Positions 15,037 to 24,619 of a stretch of DNA of 64,000 nucleotides are shown here, in pieces. This DNA is from UBA4416 sp035439445 (lineage in GTDB: Bacteria > Bacteroidota > Bacteroidia > B-17B0 > Aurantibacillaceae): positions 38,060-102,059 of the forward strand of contig DAORKG010000008.1 of NCBI GenBank assembly GCA_035439445.1, given 5' to 3'. A program made the position numbers and the translations under genes. The number at the start of each line of letters is the position of its first letter. Position 1 is the stretch's first letter. The notes beneath the pieces were generated by a model. It was not told where the DNA came from, searched no databases, and was given only the letters and a program-made list of their open reading frames with translations.

Positions 15037-16317
15037 ATGAATGTAAAACAGATTTACATATCCTTAAAACTTCTACTCTCTTCGAACAGGGTATTAAAAA
15101 GATGCGTTTTTGTTTTTATGTTTTTTGTATCGATAGCTATACTAGCTCCATTTATAGCTAATGACAAACCTCTACTAGTAACCTACAAGGGACAATGGAT
15201 GTTTCCGGCTTTCTCATTTAAACATCAGGTAATTATTGAAAATGAATTTATCAATTACAACATGGGTAAAGAGTGGAAAACGTTCGAGTATGACTTTGCA
15301 ATTTTCCCTCCTTGTTCGTACTCCCCCAATTCAATTGATGCAGATAATGCCCCCAGAAAAAGTCCATTTGATAAACAATTTATCACTCTAAAAAATGGAC
15401 AAACAAACTCACTACCGTTAAAATTCAGACATTGGCTTGGCACAACTCAAAACGGCAATGATGTTTTAGCATGCCTTATTCATGGCACCAGAATTTCTTT
15501 AAGCGTAGGTATTTTTAGTATGTTGATAGCAGGATTGATAGGTTTGACTCTAGGTGCATTTGCCGGTTATTTTCAAAACAACACTCTAAAAATTGGATAT
15601 ATTCAAGTATTATTTTTGTTTCTTAGTTTATTCATTAGTTACTTTTATTGCTTTATCATCAGATCAGATAAATTATCAGAAGCATTTTATATAAGTGGAT
15701 TACAATTATTTTTTCAGCTTCTATTTACAATTTATATTTTCATTCAAAATGCATTTATCTTACTAAAAATCGGAGAATGGATTGATAATAAATTAAATAC
15801 TCTCACAAAAATAGATCTCCCGATTGATAGTATAATTTCAAGAGTCATTGAAGTTTTAAATTCAATACCATCTCTATTATTTATTATTGCATTATCTGCT
15901 ATTGCAAAACCATCTTTCAGTTTATTAATAATCATTATTGGTTTCTTAAGCTGGACAAGCATTGCTAGATTAACTAGAGGAGAATATTTAAAAGCTAAAC
16001 AATTAGACTATGTTACTTCTTGCCGAGCAATAGGAATGAGTGATTATCGAATAATCGTAAAGCACATTTTACCAAATGTATTTCCGATATTGTTAGTTCA
16101 AATTATCTTTGGTTTAGCAGGTGCCGTTTTAATTGAAGCCTCATTATCTTTTATTGGCGTTGGTGTTCCGTTAAACACAATAACCTGGGGCAGCCTATTA
16201 AATGAAGCCAGAGACCATTTTTCGGCTTGGTGGCTAGTCGTTTTTCCGGGACTATGTGTATTTACCCTAATATTTATTTATAACAAAATAGCTACCGAAA
16301 TTTCAAAGTTGAACTAG
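15037..16317 (+). CDS. ABC transporter permease, DppC/OppC type, with membrane insert
   Basis: The second permease has 426 residues against about 300 for OppC. The N-terminal helix, LGTTQNGNDVLACLIHGTRI and SVGIFSMLIAGLIGLTLGAFAG are all family features, as are DYVTSCRAIGMSDYRIIVKHILPNV (the EAA loop that contacts the ATPase), EASLSFIGVGV and ITWGSLLNEARDH. Between the second and third core helices lies an extra segment of about 90 residues with two or three additional hydrophobic stretches (LFLFLSLFISYFYCFII, LFFQLLFTIYIFIQNAFILL). Its stop is one base from the stop of the convergent gene. Confidence 0.9.
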   Translation: MNVKQIYISLKLLLSSNRVLKRCVFVFMFFVSIAILAPFIANDKPLLVTYKGQWMFPAFSFKHQVIIENEFINYNMGKEWKTFEYDFAIFPPCSYSPNSIDADNAPRKSPFDKQFITLKNGQTNSLPLKFRHWLGTTQNGNDVLACLIHGTRISLSVGIFSMLIAGLIGLTLGAFAGYFQNNTLKIGYIQVLFLFLSLFISYFYCFIIRSDKLSEAFYISGLQLFFQLLFTIYIFIQNAFILLKIGEWIDNKLNTLTKIDLPIDSIISRVIEVLNSIPSLLFIIALSAIAKPSFSLLIIIIGFLSWTSIARLTRGEYLKAKQLDYVTSCRAIGMSDYRIIVKHILPNVFPILLVQIIFGLAGAVLIEASLSFIGVGVPLNTITWGSLLNEARDHFSAWWLVVFPGLCVFTLIFIYNKIATEISKLN

Positions 16318-16318
16318 T

Positions 16319-18541
16319 CTACTGAACAATTATTTTCTTTGTAATCTTTTGTTTCGACTGTTTGTTTTGTAACTCTACAAAATAAATTCCTTTACTAAAA
16401 GAGGAAACATCAATTTGAATTATTTTATTAAAAGTTTCTATTACCAAAATCTCATTTCCTAAAACATCAAAACATCTTATCGTTTTTTCCGAATAAGAAT
16501 TATCTTTTAAAGAGATAATTAATTTACCTGATGTTGGGTTTGGAAAAATCAACACATCATCTTCTTTTAGTAATTCTTCAACGCCAACTCCATTCACATT
16601 GGTTGAATTAAAAAAAGCAAGGCCTCCAGCATAATTACCTAAAAATAAATCTCTTTTCCCATCGTTGGTAATATCCTCATAATAGGGGGCACAACGTGTA
16701 CCTTCATTAATATGAAACAATGTGGTATCTACTCTGTTAAAAGTTCCAGTTAAATTCCCATCAATATTATTATACAGATATATATTACCTATTTCACTTC
16801 CTACAATCATTTTAGTTACTCCCGACTCTGTAAATACAAAAGGCATACTATAACCTGTTGTCCAGCCATATTGTCGCACATCTATACTTCCTAAAAAAGG
16901 AGTTTGCAAAACAAAATTGGGACTAAATACAGTACCTGTGTTTGAATAGTAACTTATTTTCCCATTTAACGATCCGATTACTAAATCTAAGGTTCCATTT
17001 TTATTTATATCAAACAACTGAGGATAAGCAAAATTTCCCACATCTATTCCTTGATAAGAAGCCACATGATTAGCAAATTGAGCCGGTGAACCAACAGACG
17101 CAGTATTTTCAAAATAATGTAACTGCCCATTATTATCACCAATTATCAAATCTTTATCACCGTCATTATCCAAATCGCCAAATGTTGGTGCCATTGAATA
17201 TATATTATAAGTTGATAAAGATTGATAGTCTCTTGTAATTAAAGAAAATGAAGGTGATGATGAAGTTCCTATATTTTTATAAAATGCTAACCTGGATTTG
17301 TTAGTATTGCCCATATAGTACCCCAAATTGCCAACAATTAAATCTTTTTTACCATCAGCATCCGCATCAAATAAAACAGGGTAAGCACCTTCTCCCAACT
17401 CTATCATTTCATCTTGTAAAAACGTTTTTTTCTGAAAAACAAAATTCACAGTTGGAGTTGTAGATGCATTTTTATAATACCAAACACTTTGATAATTTTC
17501 AGAACCGGCAATGGCATTGGGGCTGGCAATTAAATCTTTAAAACCATCATTATCAACATCTATATGAAATGTACAAGGAAAAGAGTTTAGTTTTATGATA
17601 TTAGTACTTGCTTTGTTAGGATAATTAGGATATAACATAGTTGTATCTCCAATGTGAGCATTAGATGTACTTCCTTGATTATCTACATAAAAAACATTCG
17701 TACAAGAGATATCCCCCATAATTAATTCCTGATCCCCATCTCCATCTCTGTCAAAACACATGATACAAGAACCAGAATGCATGACTTTATTAGCGTGGTC
17801 ATTTGTTGTTTGCTCATACATTTTCATAAAAGGGCATTGATTCATATCAACCTGACAGTTGTTTTCTTTGATATCTCCCCAACAATCATCCACCATATCA
17901 TACACTAAACTATCTGCATGACCATATAACTCCTGACTCATATTTTTATGAAACTCCACTTTAACTCCAAAAACCGAAAAACTTAATATGTCTAAATCTC
18001 CATCTCCATCTATATCTGCAATTCCTGGCAATGCAACCGAATTACAGTATAGGTTATATAAACTTGGAGCGCCAAAAGGATTGTAATCACTCATCAGTAA
18101 AGGTTTAGCCAATACAAAACTTAAATTCTGTCCAACCGAAGTGTTTTTATAAACTTTAATACCGCCAGTAGTATAAGTAAAAATATCAGCCTTTCCATCG
18201 TTATTATAATCAAAAAACAATGCCCAATCAGTAACCGAAGGGAACTTATCTTGGTAATCAAATGCATGTAAATAGGTGGTTTCTCCTGTACTTCCTGCAT
18301 TTAAAAAAGCTCTTAACTTACCACCTGACCCACAAATTTTATCAAAAGCTACGATATCTTTTTTTCCGTCAGCATTTAAATCTATCTGTGTAAATGAACT
18401 AAAATTTATTCCACCTGCCCAAGGCATTTTTAGTTTATTACCAGATTCAAATACAGAAATCGTATCTCTGTAGACATTATTTTGGGCATCTAATAGCCTG
18501 AAAATCAAAAGAAAAAATGTCAATAATTTAAGACGAAGCAT
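16319..18541 (-). CDS. T9SS-secreted FG-GAP/VCBS repeat protein
   Basis: The 740-residue protein begins with a signal peptide (LLTFFLLIFRLLDAQ). It has many FG-GAP/VCBS-type repeats with calcium-binding-like Asp-rich turns (DLNADGKKDIVAFD, DYNNDGKADIFTY, DIDGDGDLDILSF, DRDGDGDQELIMGD, DADADGKKDLIVGN, DLDNDGDKDLIIGDNNG), about nine in all, which build a beta-propeller. It ends in a type A T9SS sorting domain (VLIFPNPTSGKLIISL ... FSKGIYFVELQN ... KKIIVQ). It should be exported through the type IX system and released or attached at the cell surface. Ligand and role are unknown. Confidence 0.9.
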   Translation of the reverse strand: MLRLKLLTFFLLIFRLLDAQNNVYRDTISVFESGNKLKMPWAGGINFSSFTQIDLNADGKKDIVAFDKICGSGGKLRAFLNAGSTGETTYLHAFDYQDKFPSVTDWALFFDYNNDGKADIFTYTTGGIKVYKNTSVGQNLSFVLAKPLLMSDYNPFGAPSLYNLYCNSVALPGIADIDGDGDLDILSFSVFGVKVEFHKNMSQELYGHADSLVYDMVDDCWGDIKENNCQVDMNQCPFMKMYEQTTNDHANKVMHSGSCIMCFDRDGDGDQELIMGDISCTNVFYVDNQGSTSNAHIGDTTMLYPNYPNKASTNIIKLNSFPCTFHIDVDNDGFKDLIASPNAIAGSENYQSVWYYKNASTTPTVNFVFQKKTFLQDEMIELGEGAYPVLFDADADGKKDLIVGNLGYYMGNTNKSRLAFYKNIGTSSSPSFSLITRDYQSLSTYNIYSMAPTFGDLDNDGDKDLIIGDNNGQLHYFENTASVGSPAQFANHVASYQGIDVGNFAYPQLFDINKNGTLDLVIGSLNGKISYYSNTGTVFSPNFVLQTPFLGSIDVRQYGWTTGYSMPFVFTESGVTKMIVGSEIGNIYLYNNIDGNLTGTFNRVDTTLFHINEGTRCAPYYEDITNDGKRDLFLGNYAGGLAFFNSTNVNGVGVEELLKEDDVLIFPNPTSGKLIISLKDNSYSEKTIRCFDVLGNEILVIETFNKIIQIDVSSFSKGIYFVELQNKQSKQKITKKIIVQ

Positions 18542-18610
18542 AGTAAGAGCAAAAATACGAATTAATTCATAAAAAAAATGCTAACTACTTAATTTTCAGC
18601 ACCAAATTAA

Positions 18611-18642
18611 TTTGCATTATATAAGTGATAAAACTATATTTG
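18611..18642 (+). promoter_or_regulatory. secDF promoter (Bacteroidota sigma-70 type)
   Basis: TTTG at 18611-18614 and TATATTTG at 18635-18642 are 20 nt apart, a full match to the TTTG/TAnnTTTG consensus of this phylum. The predicted start site lies about 30 nt before the secDF ATG. Confidence 0.72.
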
Positions 18643-18675
18643 CACCCTTAATTTATTTAGAAATAATACCGATTT

Positions 18676-21600
18676 ATGCAAAACAAAGGTGCCATTAAAA
18701 TTTTCGCTATACTTTTAGCGCTTGCCTGTATTTTTTACCTATCATTTACTTGGGTAACTCGTGGGGTTGAATCTGATGCTAAAGAATATGCTGAAAGTAT
18801 TGCCAGCTCTGCAGGAGTTCAATCTACAGCTAAAAAATATGCTAACGGAGACGCTACAAAAGAGTTGTTTTATGTAGATTCTTTAAAAGAAAAGTTAGTT
18901 GACAGATACCTAGATTCTGTTAAAACTACACCAGTTTACGATTTATTTGTAGCAAGCTATACATACGAAGATTGTAAAAAACGTGAAATCAACTTAGGTT
19001 TGGATTTACGTGGAGGTATGAACGTAACTTTAGAGATTTCTGTTAAAGATATCATCAAGAATTTATCTAACGATAATCAAGATCCTGCTTTCAAAAAATC
19101 TTTAGAAGACGCTCAAGCTAGCTTAGGTGTTGGAAACAACGATGATTTCTTAACCTTATTTGAGAAAAAATACAAAGCTAATGCTCCTACAGGTCAATTA
19201 GCTCCTTTGTTTCAAACGATTGAGTTAAAAGGAAAAATCGCATACAACGCAACTAATGATGAAGTAATAAAATTCATTCGTACTAAAGTTGAAGAGTCAA
19301 TTTCTAATTCAGAAAAAACATTCCGTTCTCGTATCGACCGTTTTGGTGTTGCACAACCAAATATTCAAAAATTAGGAAACAGCGGACGTATCTTAGTTGA
19401 ATTACCAGGTGTAAAAGACAAAGAGCGTGTTCGTGAATTATTACAAGGAACTGCAAACTTAGAGTTCTGGGAAACTTATGATAATACTGAATTAGGTAAT
19501 TTATTGATTGGTGCCAACGATAAATTATCTAAAGCATTATATCCAAATTTTGATGTAAAAAAAGATACTACTTCAAAATCTTCTGATACAACTAAAGTAG
19601 CAGCTACAACTCCTACAAAAGTTGATACTGCAAAAGGAGCAATAGATACTGCTGCTGTTGCAGCAGTTAAAACATCTACTGCTATCCCTACAGCTTTAGA
19701 TTCATTTAATATGCGTTTCCCATTAATTTATGTTGGAAATGTACCTTGTCCGTTAAAAGCAAATGTATCATTCAATCAACAAACACAACAACCTGAGCAA
19801 TTTTTACCAGGACCTGTAATTGCCCGTGCTTATAGCAAAGAAGATACTGCAAAGGCAAATGCATTATTGAAAAACCCTGCATTAAAATCTTACTTACCTA
19901 ACAAATTAAAATTCATGTGGGGTGCGAAACCTGAAGAAGTGAAAAACGAATCAGGTGAAATTGTTGGTGTTTACTATGAATTATATGCTATTAAAGTAAC
20001 AGACAGAAGCGGTAAAGCTGCTATGTATGGAGATATCATTACTGATGCTCGTCCTGATTTTGATGCTCAAAGCGGTGGTCACCCATATATTAGTATGACC
20101 ATGACGGGTGAGGCAGCTACAAAATGGGCTAAATTAACTAGAGATAATGCACCTCAAGGAGATAAAAAAGGTCGTTCAATTGCAGTTGTAATGGATAACA
20201 TGGTTTATTCTGCGCCAACAGTTAACGGAGAAATTAAAGGTGGTAAATCTCAAATTACCGGTAACTTTACTGTTGAAGAAGCTAATACCTTAGCTGCTGT
20301 ATTAAGCGCTGGTAAATTACCTGCTCCTGCTCGTATTGTTGAAGAAAGTGTTGTTGGTCCTACTTTAGGTCAGGAAGCAATTGATTCTGGTTTAATGAGT
20401 ACAGTGATTGCATTATTAGTAATCTTATTATTCATGTACATGTACTATAATAAAGCAGGTATGGTTGCTAACATTGCGCTAATTGCCAACATGTTCTTTA
20501 TTATGGGAATTCTAGCATCAATGAATGCTGTTTTAACGTTACCTGGTATTGCCGGTATCGTATTAACCATTGGTTTAGCGGTGGATGCAAACATCTTAAT
20601 CTTTGAGCGTATTCGAGAGGAATTAGCTCATGGCAAAAATTCTGCTCATGCTATTAAAGAAGGTTTCAAACATGCTATGAGTTCAATTATTGACTCTAAC
20701 GTTACCTTAGCAATTTTAGCGATTATCTTAATGGTATTTGGTTCAGGACCTGTTCAAGGTTTTGCAACTACATTATTAATTGGTATTGGAGCGTCTTTAT
20801 TCTCTGCTATCTTAATTACTCGTGTAATTTTTGAATGGATGATGGCTAAGAAAATGGAAATTCCATTTGACAATACAGCTACTAGAAATGCTTTCAAAAA
20901 TGTGGCATTCAACTTCGTAGGCCGTCGTAAAATTTACTACACAATTTCATCTATTATTATAGTGTTAGGTGTAGTAATGTATTTTGCTCATGGTGGATTA
21001 AAATTAGGCGTTGATTTCAAAGGAGGCCGTACATACCAAGTTCGTTTTGAAAAAGAAATGAATACAGAAGATGTAAAAGGAGCTTTAAGAAATGTATTTA
21101 AAGATGCTTCTTTAGAAGTTAAAACAGTAGGTAGTGCAAATCAAATGAAGGTAACTACATCTTACCGTGTTTCTGATAACTCTCCTACTGTAGACACAGA
21201 AGTTGAAAAAGCATTAAATGATGGTTTAGATGCATTAAAAGTGAAACACGAATTAGTAAGTCAACAAAAAGTTGGACCTACTATTGCAACAGATATTTTA
21301 TATGGTGCATATGCAGCAATTTTATTCTCTTGTTTAGTAATGTTTATCTACATTGTTGTTCGATTCAAAAAATGGCAATATGGTTTAGGTGCAGTTGTGG
21401 CTTTATTCCATGACGTATTAATGGTATTATCATTCTACACAATCTTAGATGGTATTGTTCCTTTCTCATTAGAAATCGGACAAGATTTCATCGCAGCTAT
21501 CTTAACCGTTATGGGTTATACTATGACAGAAACAGTGGTTGTGTTTGACCGTATCCGTGAGCGTTTAGCTGAGCATGTAAATGCAGATGCAACAAATGAA

Positions 21601-21819
21601 GAACGTAATACATTAATCAACTATGCGTTAAACAGTACATTAAGTCGTACTATCTTAACGTCTTTAACTGTATTCTTCGTATTATTAGTAATCTTCATCT
21701 TTGGTGGAGAAAGTATTCGTGGATTCATCTTCGCTTTATTAATTGGTCGTATCATTGGTACATACTCATCATTATGTATCTCTACACCAATAGTTGTGGA
21801 TTTCGATAAAAAGAAATAA
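18676..21819 (+). CDS. secDF: Fused protein translocase subunit SecDF
   Basis: SecD and SecF use the proton gradient to pull proteins through SecYEG. Here both are in one 1047-residue chain, as is normal in Bacteroidota. The SecD half has its first helix, LGLDLRGGMNVTLEI near 106, a large periplasmic P1 domain with a low-complexity Thr/Lys/Ala insert (about 295-340), and VDANILIFERIREEL at 636. The SecF half begins with a helix and LGVDFKGGRTYQVRF near 777 and has TMTETVVVFDRIRERL near 950. Leucine is coded almost only by TTA, consistent with strong expression. It has its own promoter and a terminator, so it is probably monocistronic. Confidence 0.97.
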   Translation: MQNKGAIKIFAILLALACIFYLSFTWVTRGVESDAKEYAESIASSAGVQSTAKKYANGDATKELFYVDSLKEKLVDRYLDSVKTTPVYDLFVASYTYEDCKKREINLGLDLRGGMNVTLEISVKDIIKNLSNDNQDPAFKKSLEDAQASLGVGNNDDFLTLFEKKYKANAPTGQLAPLFQTIELKGKIAYNATNDEVIKFIRTKVEESISNSEKTFRSRIDRFGVAQPNIQKLGNSGRILVELPGVKDKERVRELLQGTANLEFWETYDNTELGNLLIGANDKLSKALYPNFDVKKDTTSKSSDTTKVAATTPTKVDTAKGAIDTAAVAAVKTSTAIPTALDSFNMRFPLIYVGNVPCPLKANVSFNQQTQQPEQFLPGPVIARAYSKEDTAKANALLKNPALKSYLPNKLKFMWGAKPEEVKNESGEIVGVYYELYAIKVTDRSGKAAMYGDIITDARPDFDAQSGGHPYISMTMTGEAATKWAKLTRDNAPQGDKKGRSIAVVMDNMVYSAPTVNGEIKGGKSQITGNFTVEEANTLAAVLSAGKLPAPARIVEESVVGPTLGQEAIDSGLMSTVIALLVILLFMYMYYNKAGMVANIALIANMFFIMGILASMNAVLTLPGIAGIVLTIGLAVDANILIFERIREELAHGKNSAHAIKEGFKHAMSSIIDSNVTLAILAIILMVFGSGPVQGFATTLLIGIGASLFSAILITRVIFEWMMAKKMEIPFDNTATRNAFKNVAFNFVGRRKIYYTISSIIIVLGVVMYFAHGGLKLGVDFKGGRTYQVRFEKEMNTEDVKGALRNVFKDASLEVKTVGSANQMKVTTSYRVSDNSPTVDTEVEKALNDGLDALKVKHELVSQQKVGPTIATDILYGAYAAILFSCLVMFIYIVVRFKKWQYGLGAVVALFHDVLMVLSFYTILDGIVPFSLEIGQDFIAAILTVMGYTMTETVVVFDRIRERLAEHVNADATNEERNTLINYALNSTLSRTILTSLTVFFVLLVIFIFGGESIRGFIFALLIGRIIGTYSSLCISTPIVVDFDKKK

Positions 21820-21838
21820 TATAAAAATATTCGAATTA

Positions 21839-21870
21839 AAAAACGCCTCAAAGAAATTTGGGGCGTTTTT
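21839..21870 (+). terminator. secDF terminator
   Basis: AAAAACGCC pairs with GGCGTTTTT, extended by an inner AAA/TTT pairing, and is followed by a T-run 20 bases after the secDF stop codon. Confidence 0.82.
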
Positions 21871-21934
21871 GTTTAATACTATTTTAATAACAGCCTATCT
21901 AAAATCAGGATTTCATTCGTACCTTTAAGGTGAA

Positions 21935-23041
21935 ATGATTTTAGAACGATTATCCCTCATAAATTTTAAGAATTATGATGAAGCTCAAATAGAGTTTTGT
22001 AAAAAATTCAATTGTTTTGTTGGTAATAACGGAATGGGTAAAACAAATTTGTTAGATGCCATTCATTATGTTTCTTTTTGCAAGAGCTTTTTCAACTCTA
22101 TTGACACTCAAAACATCAAACATGATTTACCATTCTTTGCAATTCAAGCATGGATAAATAAAAACGGTGAAACTCATGAGATTTTTTGTGGAGTAAAACG
22201 TGGGCATAAAAAGCAATTTAAACACAACAAAAAAGAATACGAACGTTTATCGGAACACATTGGTTTATATCCATTAGTAATGATTTCACCTTCGGATATT
22301 GAATTAATTTGGGACGGTAGTGAAGTAAGACGTAAATTTATGGATAGCATCATTTCTCAATACGATAAAGTGTATTTAGAAAAGCTAATTTCATATAATC
22401 ATGTTCTGCAGCAACGTAATGCTTTATTAAAACAGTTTCATGAAAGCAGATCATTTGACAGTGCCAGTTTAGAAATTTGGGATGAACAATTAATGATTCA
22501 TGGTCAGGAAATCATAAAAACCAGAACTCATTTCTTGGAAGAGTTTATTCCATTATTTACAAAAAACTATCAATTTATTAGTGGTAGTAATGAGCAAGTA
22601 AGTTTGGATTACGAATCATCTATAAAGGATTTATCATACAAAACTGTTTTATTAGCTGCATTATCAAGAGATAGAGCTGTCCATTACACAACTATTGGTC
22701 CACATCGAGATGATTTGGATTTCAAATTAATGGGGAACAGTCTTAAAAAATTTGCTTCTCAGGGTCAACAAAAATCATATCTGTTAGCATTAAAATTGGC
22801 GCAATTTGAGTTCATTAAAGAAAAAAAGCATACAAAACCTTTATTGTTACTAGACGATATTTATGATAAATTGGATGAAACTCGTTTCAAAAAATTAATA
22901 GAACTGGTAAGCGGAGATGAATTTGGACAGGTATTTATTACAGACACTCATCCAGAACGCATTAAAGATTTATTTGAACAAAGTAATACAGAACATTTGA
23001 TATATATTGTAAACGATGGTTCGATAGTAAAACATGGCTAA
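21935..23041 (+). CDS. recF: RecF, DNA repair and replication ATPase
   Basis: RecF loads RecA at single-strand gaps together with RecO and RecR. The 368-residue SMC-like ATPase has Walker A GNNGMGKT (30-37), the ABC-type signature around FASQGQQKSYLLALKLAQ, and Walker B LLLLDDIYDKLDETR near 305, followed by VFITDTHPERI. Length matches the family. The start MILERLSLINFKNY is the standard RecF N-terminus. The stop overlaps the start of the DUF721 gene by 8 bp. This recF-DUF721 pairing is widespread and supports translational coupling. Confidence 0.96.
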   Translation: MILERLSLINFKNYDEAQIEFCKKFNCFVGNNGMGKTNLLDAIHYVSFCKSFFNSIDTQNIKHDLPFFAIQAWINKNGETHEIFCGVKRGHKKQFKHNKKEYERLSEHIGLYPLVMISPSDIELIWDGSEVRRKFMDSIISQYDKVYLEKLISYNHVLQQRNALLKQFHESRSFDSASLEIWDEQLMIHGQEIIKTRTHFLEEFIPLFTKNYQFISGSNEQVSLDYESSIKDLSYKTVLLAALSRDRAVHYTTIGPHRDDLDFKLMGNSLKKFASQGQQKSYLLALKLAQFEFIKEKKHTKPLLLLDDIYDKLDETRFKKLIELVSGDEFGQVFITDTHPERIKDLFEQSNTEHLIYIVNDGSIVKHG

Positions 23042-23327
23042 AAATAACAATCTCATAAAATTAGGAGATGCTATTTCTCAGATTTTTAAAGAAGAAAAAT
23101 TAGATGAGAAATACAGCATTTTTGCTATTAGAAATGGTTGGGAAGGTATTGTGGGAAAAACAGTTGCTAAACATACCACACAAATAAACTATGCCCAAGG
23201 TATTTTGTTTGTATCTATAGATTCACCTATTGTTAGAAACGAAACGGCTTATGCAAAAGAATCTATTATTGAAAAGGTAAATAAATTTGTAGGAAAAAGG
23301 TTAATTAAAGAATTAGTATTAAAATAA
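23034..23327 (+). CDS. DUF721/DciA-like protein
   Basis: The 97-residue protein shows the DUF721 pattern: LGDAISQIFKEEKLDEKY, then NGWEGIVGKTVAKHTTQIN, GILFVSIDSPIVRNETAY and a C-terminal helix with VGKRLIKELVLK. The family includes DciA, the ancestral loader or operator of the replicative helicase DnaB in bacteria lacking DnaC. Bacteroidota forms are short like this one. Its overlap with recF keeps it in a replication and repair operon. Whether this copy loads DnaB is inferred from family knowledge only. Confidence 0.82.
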   Translation: MAKNNNLIKLGDAISQIFKEEKLDEKYSIFAIRNGWEGIVGKTVAKHTTQINYAQGILFVSIDSPIVRNETAYAKESIIEKVNKFVGKRLIKELVLK

Positions 23328-23356
23328 AAGACTAAAGTGAATAAAGAGACATTTTT

Positions 23357-23380
23357 GTCAGTTCGAGCGAAGTCGAGAAC
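23357..23380. repeat. Dispersed TTCGAG-type palindromic repeat, copy 5
   Basis: A 24-nt unit (GTCAGTTCGAGCGAAG ... CGAGAAC) that is the exact reverse complement of 4230-4253. It sits between the DUF721 gene and ispH and may fold in the transcript. Confidence 0.82.
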
Positions 23381-23394
23381 AAATTATAAAAACA

Positions 23395-24618
23395 ATGAAA
23401 ACATTTAACGTACCGGAGTTTTATAGAAGCCCAATCATCAGCAAAATAAAACAATACCGTAAAATACAAGATCCACGTAAAAAAGACAACTCACCTACTC
23501 TATTAGATTTTGGTCCGGTTCAATTTTTAATTGCGCGTCATTTTGGTTTTTGTTACGGTGTTGAAAATGCCATAGAAATCTCTTTTAAAGCTTTAGATGA
23601 AAACCCAGGGAAACGTATTTTTCTATTAAGTCAAATGATACACAACCCTGATGTTAATAATGATTTAACCGACAGAGGTGTTCAGTTTTTACAAGACACA
23701 TCAGGAAAACAATTAATCCCTTTTGAAACATTAACACCGGATGACGTGGTTATTATTCCTGCATTTGGAGCACCATTAGATATTATTGCGTTATTGGAAT
23801 CAAAAAACATTAAAACAGAAAAATACAATACTACCTGCCCTTTTGTTGAACGTGTATGGAAAAAATCAGAAAGCATTGGAAAGGAAAACTACACCATTAT
23901 CATTCATGGTAAGTATAATCACGAGGAAACCAAAGCGACCTTTTCAAGAAGTGATAAGCACAATAAAGCTATTATTGTAAGAGATATTACTGAATCTAAA
24001 TTACTGGGAGAATATATTTTAGGTAATAAATCAAAAGATGAATTTGCAATTGATTTTAAAGGTCGTTATTCTACTGATTTAGACATAGAAAAAGATTTGC
24101 AACGCGTTGGGGTTATTAATCAAACTACCATGCTAGCAAGCGAAACGCAAGAAATTGCAGATTATTTTAAATCAATCATGCAAGAAAAATATGGTGATAT
24201 AAATCTTGCTAATCACTTTGCTGACACTCGTGATACATTGTGTTATGCTACTAATGAAAATCAAGATGCCACATACGGATTATTAGAAACAGAAGCTGAT
24301 TTAGCTATCGTTGTTGGAGGATATAATAGCAGTAACACTTCGCATTTAGTAGAATTATGTGAACGAAAATTCCACACCTATTTCATTTCATCCGAAAAAG
24401 AAATAGCAGACAAAAACACAATCAACCATTTTGATTACCCAAATAAAAAACATTTAACTACTAATAACTTCTTACCAACTAAAACTCCAGTAAAAATTAT
24501 TTTAACCAGTGGAGCATCATGCCCAGATTCTATTATTGAAGGGGTGATTCATAAAATTAATAGTTTTTATAAGGATATTAAATCTGTAGAAGAAGTCATA
24601 AAACATTTATCAAACTAA
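23395..24618 (+). CDS. ispH: 4-hydroxy-3-methylbut-2-enyl diphosphate reductase IspH
   Basis: IspH is the last enzyme of the MEP isoprenoid pathway, an Fe-S reductase making IPP and DMAPP. The three cluster cysteines are seen: Cys53 in HFGFCYGVENA, Cys148 in NTTCPFVERVWK and Cys376 in SGASCPDSII. Substrate-contact motifs include FLLSQMIHNPDVN, IIHGKYNHEETKAT and VINQTTMLASET. At 407 residues it is about 90 longer than E. coli IspH, with an N-terminal extension of about 40 residues and internal inserts, as in the longer IspH class. It is followed after 1 bp by an exonuclease gene, so probably one transcript. Confidence 0.94.
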   Translation: MKTFNVPEFYRSPIISKIKQYRKIQDPRKKDNSPTLLDFGPVQFLIARHFGFCYGVENAIEISFKALDENPGKRIFLLSQMIHNPDVNNDLTDRGVQFLQDTSGKQLIPFETLTPDDVVIIPAFGAPLDIIALLESKNIKTEKYNTTCPFVERVWKKSESIGKENYTIIIHGKYNHEETKATFSRSDKHNKAIIVRDITESKLLGEYILGNKSKDEFAIDFKGRYSTDLDIEKDLQRVGVINQTTMLASETQEIADYFKSIMQEKYGDINLANHFADTRDTLCYATNENQDATYGLLETEADLAIVVGGYNSSNTSHLVELCERKFHTYFISSEKEIADKNTINHFDYPNKKHLTTNNFLPTKTPVKIILTSGASCPDSIIEGVIHKINSFYKDIKSVEEVIKHLSN

Positions 24619-24619
24619 A

